From Phycisphaeraceae bacterium (GTDB taxonomy: Bacteria > Planctomycetota > Phycisphaerae > Phycisphaerales > Phycisphaeraceae), in assembly GCA_029260675.1 (NCBI GenBank), contig JAJDCV010000285.1:1-17751 (forward strand): a stretch of 17,751 bases of DNA, written 5' to 3'. Both the position numbers and the translations under genes were made by a program. Numbering within the stretch: position 1 is the stretch's first letter; each line of letters starts with the position of its first letter. The notes under the pieces were generated by a model, which made no database searches, was not told the origin of the DNA, and saw nothing but the letters and a program-made list of their open reading frames with translations. Shown here piece after piece: positions 7,493-13,632 of this stretch.

Positions 7493-7641
7493 CAAGAACA
7501 GAGAATCAACGCGGTTCACTTGACCGTGAAACGATGCCGCTTTGGTGGTGGGGGTATCGGCTGTTGCGTGTCGGGGTGATGCTGATCCTGGCGTACTGGC
7601 TGTCTCGCAGCGGGGATGCGTTCTTCTATCAGGGGTTTTAG
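7489..7641 (+). CDS. DltX-like transmembrane microprotein with C-terminal FFYQGF
   Basis: This is a 50-residue protein. Residues 1-18 are polar with several Arg, residues 19-38 form one hydrophobic span (WWWGYRLLRV then GVMLILAYWL), and residues 39-50 are a short tail ending in FFYQGF. The excess of positive charge before the span predicts N-in/C-out, placing Tyr47 outside. Length, topology and ending match DltX, which is about 50 residues with an aromatic-Tyr-x-x-Phe C-terminus. In the Dlt pathway the tyrosine of this C-terminal hexapeptide accepts the acyl group from the MBOAT and passes it to the serine of DltD. The gene starts with GTG overlapping the MBOAT stop by 4 nt and precedes the SGNH gene, the position expected for a bridge between the two. 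I assign the role from context and motif; overall sequence identity to DltX looks low. Confidence 0.8.
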   Translation: MTRTENQRGSLDRETMPLWWWGYRLLRVGVMLILAYWLSRSGDAFFYQGF

Positions 7642-7673
7642 GTGGAGGTATGGAGGGTGGCTGGTGGTTGGAT

Positions 7674-7715
7674 CTAGAGACTAAGGGCTAAATGCTAATG
7701 GCTAAGGGCTTGAAG
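7674..7715. repeat. Degenerate heptanucleotide tandem repeat
   Basis: Six consecutive 7-nt units are readable: CTAGAGA, CTAAGGG, CTAAATG, CTAATGG, CTAAGGG, CTTGAAG. The middle four are closely similar; the outer two are degenerate. The array fills the 78-bp gap between the microprotein and SGNH genes, ending 4 nt before the SGNH start codon, in an otherwise tightly packed cluster. It resembles the short heptanucleotide arrays known from some other bacteria. A role in spacing or translation of the last gene is possible but unproven. Confidence 0.6.
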
Positions 7716-7719
7716 ACAT

Positions 7720-8811
7720 ATGCTTGATCTGGCGCGTTACAAAGGGTTGCTGCCCGTGGTGGCGGGGCTGTGTTGCTCGTTGGTGCTGTGCAACGCGGTG
7801 TTGTTGGGTGGTTTCGGAGAATCCCCCGCGATGTTCGACAACCCGGACCGCAAACTCGCCTGGTCGCAGCTTGAACGAGTGGGGGCGCAGGTCGCGGGAG
7901 TCGAGTTGCAGATGGGCCGTAAATTGCCGGGTACCCAGCCGGGCTTCGGCGTGGTGATCGGGCAGTCCACGACCTTCCGCGGGATCGACCCGCTGATCCT
8001 CGAACAAAAGGCCGGCCCCCGTAAGCGTTGGCTTCTGATCAACGGATTCGGCAGCAGCTTTGTCAAACTCGATTACTACGCGCAGACGCTGCTGGCGAGT
8101 AAGTTACGCCCCGAGACGATAGTTCTTGGGCTTCATGAAACGATGCTCGCCGGGCAAGACCGCAGGAACGTGCCGGTTGAACCAAGCGCGTCGGAACCCG
8201 GGTCGGTTCGATCCAAGAAGAAGTCGGGGGTCCGCAGGCAGGTCAAGCGTGGCCTCACGGTCCACTGGGTGCGCAGACACCGTGCGGACATCAGTCACTT
8301 CACCAACATGGCCTTGTTCGAGCTTCGCTTATCGATTCACAAGGCACTGGGATCGGGCGCTGTCGGGCTGCACAAACCCAGGGCCAGGCCCTGGCGTGTG
8401 TCGGCGAGGGATGAGCTGCCCGACCGGCACGAGGAGCGCCTGAAGGTCCAGCGTAAGAACTGGCGTAAATTCGGCTGGTTCGAGTCATCGACCTATCACA
8501 CGGACGGCCCACAGGCGGACGCCTTCCGGTCGTTGATCGCTGGGTGCAACGGACTCGGCACGCCGGAGATTGTCATCGTGCTGCTTCCGATCACGTCGGA
8601 CCTGCGTGGGTGGCTGCCGGTGGAGGCGGGACAGCAGATGGTGTCGCTGATCGACGAAGTGAGCATCGGCAGATCAGTCCGGGTGATCGACCTCCGTGAG
8701 GCGATGCCGGACGACGCTTTCGCCGACTACGCCCACCTGAACCCCTCGGGCAGAGAGGTGTTCTCCCGCCTGCTGGCCGACCAGCTGAATAAGGTAGACC
8801 CGTCAGACTGA
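7720..8811 (+). CDS. Membrane-anchored SGNH-type acyltransferase/esterase (DltD-like role)
   Basis: This 363-residue protein has an N-terminal membrane anchor or uncleaved signal (about 11-33) and an extracytoplasmic SGNH-like domain. GVVIGQSTTFRG (77-88) provides the candidate nucleophile Ser83 in place of a canonical GDS. INGFGSS (107-113) is a possible oxyanion block. FADYAHLNPSG (334-344) supplies the DxxH pair Asp336/His339. The basic middle part (about 145-260) is poorly conserved and probably a family-specific insertion. In Dlt and alginate-acetylation systems a protein of this type takes the acyl group from the shuttle tyrosine and places it on the polymer. Its position as last gene of the cluster fits. 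ATG 7720 has only a weak ribosome binding site and directly follows the heptamer array. No T-rich terminator follows, but hairpins occur at 8811-8824 and 8849-8875. Confidence 0.75.
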   Translation: MLDLARYKGLLPVVAGLCCSLVLCNAVLLGGFGESPAMFDNPDRKLAWSQLERVGAQVAGVELQMGRKLPGTQPGFGVVIGQSTTFRGIDPLILEQKAGPRKRWLLINGFGSSFVKLDYYAQTLLASKLRPETIVLGLHETMLAGQDRRNVPVEPSASEPGSVRSKKKSGVRRQVKRGLTVHWVRRHRADISHFTNMALFELRLSIHKALGSGAVGLHKPRARPWRVSARDELPDRHEERLKVQRKNWRKFGWFESSTYHTDGPQADAFRSLIAGCNGLGTPEIVIVLLPITSDLRGWLPVEAGQQMVSLIDEVSIGRSVRVIDLREAMPDDAFADYAHLNPSGREVFSRLLADQLNKVDPSD

Positions 8812-8824
8812 CACGGCGTCGTGT
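8811..8824. terminator. Small hairpin at the end of the acylation cluster
   Basis: ACACG (8811-8815) pairs with CGTGT (8820-8824) around a 4-nt loop, beginning on the last base of the SGNH stop codon. With only 5 bp and no T tract, it is weak alone, but it stands before the stronger hairpin at 8849-8875. Confidence 0.25.
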
Positions 8825-8848
8825 GGAAGCGGCATTCCCGTGCAAGCA

Positions 8849-8875
8849 ACCGGACGCCTGCACCTGTCGTCCGGT
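8849..8875. terminator. Hairpin after the SGNH gene, possible terminator
   Basis: ACCGGACG (8849-8856) and CGTCCGGT (8868-8875) form a perfect 8-bp stem around an 11-nt loop, 37 bp after the SGNH stop. No T run follows. It is a reasonable 3' boundary of the acylation transcript, by pausing or factor-assisted termination. Confidence 0.4.
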
Positions 8876-9171
8876 GGATGGTGTGTTGGGTTGAACCGGG
8901 CTGACGTGGGTTCCGTATGAAATGACAGGAGGTCGGCCACGTCCTTATTCACGGGCGGGCCGGGGCGAGAAGAGCCTGAAATCAGGGGCGTCTATCACAT
9001 AGTTGGGGATTGGGAAGCAGGTTTATCGACATCCAGTCAACAATCCCTGCTAGATTTTATCGCGGGGTTGGATGGGGTTTCGGCGGGTCCGTTCCGGGGG
9101 GACCTTCCGCGACCGGATGTCTGGCTGTGGCAATTTCGCGGCACCCTTGGGGCACCACACGCGCCGCAGCT

Positions 9172-9177
9172 TATACT
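9172..9177 (+). promoter_or_regulatory. Possible -10 element far upstream of moxR
   Basis: TATACT, with TTGGGG (9147-9152) 19 bp upstream as a poor -35 candidate. A start near 9184 would place the 9201-9221 hairpin inside a leader of about 140 nt. Confidence 0.2.
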
Positions 9178-9200
9178 TGCGCGGGACACACCGCATCGGG

Positions 9201-9221
9201 CCCACGTTCATCGAGCGTGGG
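9201..9221. repeat. Dispersed hairpin repeat, copy 2
   Basis: CCCACGTTC (9201-9209), loop ATC, then GAGCGTGGG (9213-9221), followed by CTT. The arms pair over 9 bp with one G-T pair. The left arm is identical to that at 3086-3094, and the right arm differs by one base. About 30 bp downstream, CCCA (9251-9254) and TGGG (9264-9267) followed by CTTC look like a decayed relative. Confidence 0.6.
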
Positions 9222-9299
9222 CTTCATCTATGCACAAGAAATATCTGTGCCCCATGAAAATAGTGGGCTTCGCGGGGACACGAGAAATATTGGGATACG

Positions 9300-9305
9300 T
9301 ATACT
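9300..9305 (+). promoter_or_regulatory. Possible -10 element next to moxR
   Basis: TATACT starts 25 bp before the GTG at 9325. No -35 match is visible at the right distance, and the implied leader would be only about 13 nt. Confidence 0.2.
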
Positions 9306-9313
9306 ATGTTGAC

Positions 9314-9318
9314 AGGAG
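9314..9318 (+). promoter_or_regulatory. Ribosome binding site of moxR
   Basis: AGGAG lies 6 nt before the GTG start at 9325 and fixes that start. Confidence 0.7.
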
Positions 9319-9324
9319 CCTGCC

Positions 9325-10374
9325 GTGAGCGAAGTGGCCGGACAACTCAAGGGGGACGATGTCGCGTTGCTCGCCGAAGCGTCGCGGGGGTTTGAACGCC
9401 TCGAATCCGAGATCGGCAAGGTGATCATCGGGCAGGGTCAGACGGTGCGGGCGCTGCTGACGGCTGTGTTTTGTGAGAGCCATGTCCTGCTGGTGGGTGT
9501 CCCGGGGCTTGCCAAGACGTTGCTGGTCAAGACGCTGTCACAGGTGCTTGGCTGGGAGTTTCGACGGATCCAGTTCACGCCTGACATGATGCCCGCGGAC
9601 ATCATTGGGATGGAGCTGTTGCAGGAGGAGGCCGGGGGCACCGGGGGCACCGGGGGTGCCGGGGGTGTTCGTCGGATGCGATTCGTCCCCGGGCCGATCT
9701 TCGCGAACATCATCCTCGCCGACGAGATCAACCGGACCCCGCCGAAGACGCAGTCTGCGCTTCTGGAAGCGATGCAGGAACTTCAGGTGACGAGTCTGGG
9801 TAAGCGGCACGAGTTGGATCGACCGTTCATCGTGGTGGCGACGCAGAACCCGATCGAGCAGGAGGGGACGTACCCGCTGCCGGAGGCGCAGCTGGACCGA
9901 TTCATGTTCAGCCTGTGGATGGACTACCCGGATGTGGAGGATGAGGAGCGGGTCGTGCTGGAGACGACGGCCCCGCGTCCGATCGAAGTTGAACAGGTCT
10001 TTTCCAAAGAGCAGGTGATGGGTTTCCAGGGTCTGGTCAGGCGGATGCCGGTCAGCGGGCACGTGGTGGGTTACGCGGTGGCGTTGGCGCGTGCGACCCG
10101 GCCGGGGACGGGGGCGTCCAGCGACCTGGCGACGAAGTATGTCCAGTGGGGCGCCGGGCCGCGAGCCGGTCAGCACATGGTCCTGGCGGGTAAGGCGTTG
10201 GCGGTGCTGGAAGGCGAACCGACCGTAGCTGCGCGTCACATCCGTCAGTCGGCGCCGCACGTCCTGAGGCACCGTGTGCTGACGAACTACCAGGCCGCGG
10301 GCGAAGGGCTGACCCCCGCCGAGATCGTCACACAGATTATCGAAGAGATCAGCGAACCACGGCACAACCGATGA
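9325..10374 (+). CDS. MoxR family AAA+ ATPase
   Basis: This 349-residue cytoplasmic AAA+ ATPase is of the MoxR type, a family of chaperone-like ATPases that help assemble or activate VWA-domain partners. Walker A is GVPGLAKT (58-65; Lys64, Thr65). Walker B is ILADEINR (130-137; Asp133, Glu134). Sensor 1 is in ATQNP (172-176), and the LPEAQLDRF block (185-193) is typical. The C-terminal lid region (about 245-345) is complete, so the length is normal for the family. GTG 9325 is preceded by AGGAG. An unusual feature is a glycine-rich loop, GGTGGTGGAGG (104-114), before the Walker B strand, encoded by four 9-bp repeats. It heads an operon with DUF58, BatA-like, VWA and DUF4175-like genes, the standard planctomycete arrangement. 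Confidence 0.95.
   Translation: MSEVAGQLKGDDVALLAEASRGFERLESEIGKVIIGQGQTVRALLTAVFCESHVLLVGVPGLAKTLLVKTLSQVLGWEFRRIQFTPDMMPADIIGMELLQEEAGGTGGTGGAGGVRRMRFVPGPIFANIILADEINRTPPKTQSALLEAMQELQVTSLGKRHELDRPFIVVATQNPIEQEGTYPLPEAQLDRFMFSLWMDYPDVEDEERVVLETTAPRPIEVEQVFSKEQVMGFQGLVRRMPVSGHVVGYAVALARATRPGTGASSDLATKYVQWGAGPRAGQHMVLAGKALAVLEGEPTVAARHIRQSAPHVLRHRVLTNYQAAGEGLTPAEIVTQIIEEISEPRHNR
9634..9669. repeat. In-frame 9-bp tandem repeat inside moxR
   Basis: Four units of GGGGGCACC (the last two being GGGGGTGCC and GGGGGTGTT) encode the Gly/Thr/Ala loop of the ATPase. Being a multiple of three, unit gain or loss would change loop length without a frameshift. Confidence 0.75.
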
Positions 10375-10396
10375 TTCTCCTAGCGGGGTTGCGCCC

Positions 10397-11434
10397 TTGA
10401 ATCAGAACCCGCCAATCGATCCCGGGCCCCCACCGACCCGCCGCTACCTGCGCGTGCAAGAGCTGGCCCGGCTGCGTGATGTTATGTTCGCACCCCGGCG
10501 ACCGGTGCGCGGGCTGTACGCCGGGCGTCACGCTTCCAGACAGCGCGGGCACTGCGTGGAATTCAATGACTACCGGGAATACACACCGGGCGATGAGGTG
10601 GGCGATATCGACTGGAAGGCGTATGGGCGCAGCGATCGGTTGTACATCAAGCTCTTCGAGCACCAGGCCGACATGACGGTCAACCTGTTGATCGATGCGT
10701 CGGCGTCGATGGGATTCACGGGTCTGCAAGGGGCGGGCGTACTTGGCCTAGCTCAACCCTGGATAAAATGGTTGAAAGGTTCGATCGCCGCGCAAGACCC
10801 GGAGAACCCCAGCCGTGATGACAAGCGTGCAAGCAAATACGACCAGGCCTGCTTGATGGCCGGGGCGATCGCGTTTCTCACGGTCAGGCAGCGGGACCGT
10901 GTGGGGTTTGCCGTGGCGCAGGGCGGGCCGGGCCAGACCATCTCGCCGAAGGCCATCGAGCCTCGTGGTGGATTCGCGCACCTGGATCACGTGCTGCGGT
11001 CGATGGAGCGGGTGAAGCCCGTGGGCCGGGCACATCTAGGCAAGACGCTGCAAACACTGGGTCGGACGACGGCCCGGCGTAGCCTGCTCGTGCTGTTTAC
11101 CGACCTGATGGAGGACCGCGACGCCGTGCTGAAGGCGCTGAACGACTTTACCTCACGCGGTAACGAAGCCATCGTGTTCCATATCCTGCACGAAGATGAG
11201 TTGCGACTGCCGGACATGGCGGAGACGGTGTTCATCGACAGCGAAACGGGTCGTCGTGTCCGTATGAACGTGCGGGATGTTCGACAGGGTTACCACGATC
11301 GGATCGCACGTCACACCGATGAATGGCAAAGAGCGCTGACCGCATGCGGGATCGACTACAAGCTGGTGTCCACCGGCACGCACTACCATGAGGCGCTGCG
11401 GGATTATCTGTTTACCCGGGCCGCGCGGGCGTGA
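10397..11434 (+). CDS. DUF58 domain protein (VWA-like partner of MoxR)
   Basis: This 345-residue protein carries the DUF58 signature EFNDYREYTPGDEVGDIDWK (55-74) preceded by GLYAGRHASRQRG (39-51). A VWA-like fold follows with the metal-site motif DASAS (100-104) after a hydrophobic strand. Between that motif and KYDQA lies an unusual stretch of about 30 residues (107-138) that I do not expect in most DUF58 proteins. The start is set at TTG 10397, because the N-terminal helix (YLRVQELARL) needs it and no ATG or GTG lies in frame between it and the upstream gene. GGGGT gives a weak ribosome binding site. It follows moxR by 22 nt. DUF58 proteins accompany MoxR ATPases and probably act as the ATPase's adaptor or substrate; the molecular role is unknown. 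No membrane span is evident. Confidence 0.9.
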   Translation: MNQNPPIDPGPPPTRRYLRVQELARLRDVMFAPRRPVRGLYAGRHASRQRGHCVEFNDYREYTPGDEVGDIDWKAYGRSDRLYIKLFEHQADMTVNLLIDASASMGFTGLQGAGVLGLAQPWIKWLKGSIAAQDPENPSRDDKRASKYDQACLMAGAIAFLTVRQRDRVGFAVAQGGPGQTISPKAIEPRGGFAHLDHVLRSMERVKPVGRAHLGKTLQTLGRTTARRSLLVLFTDLMEDRDAVLKALNDFTSRGNEAIVFHILHEDELRLPDMAETVFIDSETGRRVRMNVRDVRQGYHDRIARHTDEWQRALTACGIDYKLVSTGTHYHEALRDYLFTRAARA

Positions 11435-11493
11435 GTTGGTGGTTGGTGGTGATAGGCGCGACAAGTTGCGGCGCTTCGTGAGAGAAGAGAACG

Positions 11494-13632
11494 ATGAGCA
11501 TGCTGTCCGTCATTACACTGACTGCGCCGGCGATGATGATAGGTGCGGGTCTGGTCGCCCTGCCGATCCTCGCGCACCTGATGCATCGGCGGGTGAGTCG
11601 GCGGGTGATGTTTCCGAGTGTCTTGCTGCTTGAGGCGGTGGCGGTGAGTCAGTCATCGCTGTTCCGGCTCCGCCGGTGGTGGCTTCTTGGGCTGCGATGC
11701 CTGGCGGTGGCGGCGATCGTGTTGGCGTTCGCGCAGCCGATCTGGCTGGGTGCGCAGGCGTCAGCCACCGGGGGTCGGGGCGCGGCGGTGGTGATCCTGG
11801 TGGACTTAAGCGCGTCGTCTGGCCAGCAGTACGCGGGGGTGCCGGCGGTCCATTCGATGAAAGCCGATGCGGGCCGGGTGCTTGATGCGCTTTCCCCGGG
11901 CACGGACTACGCCAACATTGTGTACGCAGATGCGAGGCCTTACACGGCGCTGCCGGAGATGACCTCAAACCTCGGCGTGCTGCGATCCGAAGTGATGTCG
12001 TTTGAGCCGACGTATGAGCGGGCGGACGTGGCCGGTGCGTTGTCGCTTGCCGGCCGGATGCTCGCGAAGCAACCCGGTGAGCGTCGGTTAGTCGTCCTGA
12101 CCGATCTTCAGGCAAGCAGCTGGTCGGAGGCGTTGGGTACGTGGTCAACACAATCCCCGCTCCCGGATGGGACCCGGGTGACCCTTCTACCTCCGGCGCA
12201 TCGGCCACCGAACAACCTGGCGCTGCACGGGCCCTGGTTATCCCCCCCCACACCGCGCGTCGACCGACCGACACGGATCGGCGCGATGCTCACCAACCAC
12301 AGCGACACGGCGCAGACCACAACCGTCCGTCTGCGGATCGACGGCCGCAACAGGGATACTCAATCGTTGGCACTCGAACCGAGGCAGACGCACGAGGTGG
12401 TTTTCAGGACCCAGCTGGATAAGCCCGGCACGCACCGGGTGGAGTTTTCGTTACCCGGTGATGGGTTGCCCGTGGATGATCGGTGTTACCTGGTGGCTCA
12501 TGTGGTTGAACATGTGCCGGTCGTCGTGGTCAGCGATGACGATCCTGATTTGCCCGGGACCACCGGTTACTTCATGACCCGGGCGCTTTCGCCGTTCGGT
12601 GATGCGCGTGACCGCTACCGGGTCCGAGCGGTTGGTAGTGCGGATGTGACATGGCCAATTCTCGCTGATACGGCTGCTGTATTTGTCGGGGAGATCGGCT
12701 TGCTTAATCCCGCCGGGCTTGAGGCGTTGACCCGCTACGTGGAGGCCGGGGGCGGCGTGGTCATATTTTTGGGTGACGGGCCTGTTGTTGACAACCTAAA
12801 GTCGTTGGATCGGCTCGCGCCCGATGGGTTGTTGCCGTGGGTGCCTGAAGCGCCGCGAAGCCTGACAAGCCAGAGCGGCAGGCTGACGATTGCCGACGGG
12901 GTCAGGGTTGATCGATTCCTGCAAAGGTTCGGCGAGTTCGGCCGAGATGCGTTGGCCGGGTTACAGATCCGGCGCACCTGGGCCGGGGGTGATATCAACC
13001 AAGAGGCACACACGCTGTGGCAGTACCCGGATGGCGCGCCCGCGCTGGCTTGGCGCGGGCTTGGCGCGGGCCGGTTGGCTTTGGTGAACATCAGCCCGAA
13101 GGCAACGCACAGCGACTTGGGGAAACACGGCGTGTTCGTCGTATTGATGCAGGGGCTGGCGGACGAGGTGTGGGGCACGCAAAAGACACAAGACCCCGGC
13201 CACGTGGTTGGACGGGCTGTGCAATTCGACCTGGCAACACCGGTGGATCGGGGTGGAACGACGCCAAGTATTATTTTACCCGATGGTGGCACGCTGCCCG
13301 CCGCGGGATTATCGCTTGAAGATCGTTCGGCGCGTATTGTAATCACCCCCCCCGAGGTGCCGGGCTTCTACACCGCGGCGCAAGGCGACACGCCTCTGGA
13401 CGTGGCGGCGGTGAATATCGACCCGAGGGAGAGCGACCTTCGGCGTATCGGGGCGGATAAATTACAATCGTCTTTGCGCCCCGGTAATGGGAAGGTGAGT
13501 GCGGAGGCTCGGGGGATGAATACGGGCTTGTCGTTGGGCTTGCACGGCCGGGCGGTCTGGGGCTGGCTGATACTTCTAGCGATGGGTTTGTTCGGCATCG
13601 AGATGGGGTTACAGGGGTACTGGAAGCGATGA
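11494..13632 (+). CDS. BatA-like membrane protein with VWA-type domain
   Basis: This 712-residue protein begins with the BatA N-terminal region (aerotolerance regulator N-terminal domain). A first membrane span at about 10-30 leads into HLMHRRVSRRVMFPSVLLLE, and a second span lies at about 63-85 (LLGLRCLAVAAIVLAFAQP). A VWA-like domain follows with DLSAS (104-108) as the metal site and VVLTDLQAS near 205. The rest is a long extracytoplasmic segment with beta-sandwich-like strands and a glutamine-amidotransferase-like stretch near 425-445 (EAGGGVVIFLGDGP). A final span is at about 685-706, followed by YWKR in the cytoplasm. ATG 11494 has a purine-rich sequence (GAGAAGAG) in front. The stop overlaps the next start (ATGA). 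It probably forms an inner-membrane complex with the following gene product. The name aerotolerance is historical and not evidence of that role here. Confidence 0.85.
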   Translation: MSMLSVITLTAPAMMIGAGLVALPILAHLMHRRVSRRVMFPSVLLLEAVAVSQSSLFRLRRWWLLGLRCLAVAAIVLAFAQPIWLGAQASATGGRGAAVVILVDLSASSGQQYAGVPAVHSMKADAGRVLDALSPGTDYANIVYADARPYTALPEMTSNLGVLRSEVMSFEPTYERADVAGALSLAGRMLAKQPGERRLVVLTDLQASSWSEALGTWSTQSPLPDGTRVTLLPPAHRPPNNLALHGPWLSPPTPRVDRPTRIGAMLTNHSDTAQTTTVRLRIDGRNRDTQSLALEPRQTHEVVFRTQLDKPGTHRVEFSLPGDGLPVDDRCYLVAHVVEHVPVVVVSDDDPDLPGTTGYFMTRALSPFGDARDRYRVRAVGSADVTWPILADTAAVFVGEIGLLNPAGLEALTRYVEAGGGVVIFLGDGPVVDNLKSLDRLAPDGLLPWVPEAPRSLTSQSGRLTIADGVRVDRFLQRFGEFGRDALAGLQIRRTWAGGDINQEAHTLWQYPDGAPALAWRGLGAGRLALVNISPKATHSDLGKHGVFVVLMQGLADEVWGTQKTQDPGHVVGRAVQFDLATPVDRGGTTPSIILPDGGTLPAAGLSLEDRSARIVITPPEVPGFYTAAQGDTPLDVAAVNIDPRESDLRRIGADKLQSSLRPGNGKVSAEARGMNTGLSLGLHGRAVWGWLILLAMGLFGIEMGLQGYWKR

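Larger units (their letters stand above)
8876..9324. other. Intergenic region without a convincing gene
   Basis: The gap between the SGNH stop and the MoxR start is about 513 bp, the longest gene-free stretch here. I see no protein with a recognisable fold or a good ribosome binding site; short open frames near 9010-9328 look like chance. It holds an AGGAGGT at about 8930-8936 with no start codon at working distance, two TATACT motifs (9172-9177 and 9300-9305), a hairpin repeat (9201-9221) and a weaker relative (9251-9267). It probably contains the MoxR operon promoter and may have been built up by repeat insertion. Confidence 0.5.

Noticed and set aside
7681..7708. Telomere-like CTAAGGG units as a replicon end
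   Set aside because: Only four clear units, degenerate and inside an operon with genes on both sides; a short tandem repeat explains them better.
3214..8811. Classical D-alanylation (dlt) or alginate O-acetylation operon
   Set aside because: There is no DltA adenylation enzyme, the MBOAT lacks the fused C-terminal shuttle motif of AlgI, and no alginate synthesis genes are present. FkbH points to another acyl group.
9010..9328. Short open frames of 61-100 codons in the gap before moxR
   Set aside because: They overlap one another in different frames, cross the hairpin repeat, lack ribosome binding sites and show no recognisable domain.
9538..10365. Antisense frame of 275 codons opposite moxR
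   Set aside because: No motif or ribosome binding site; the + strand has complete Walker A and B motifs.
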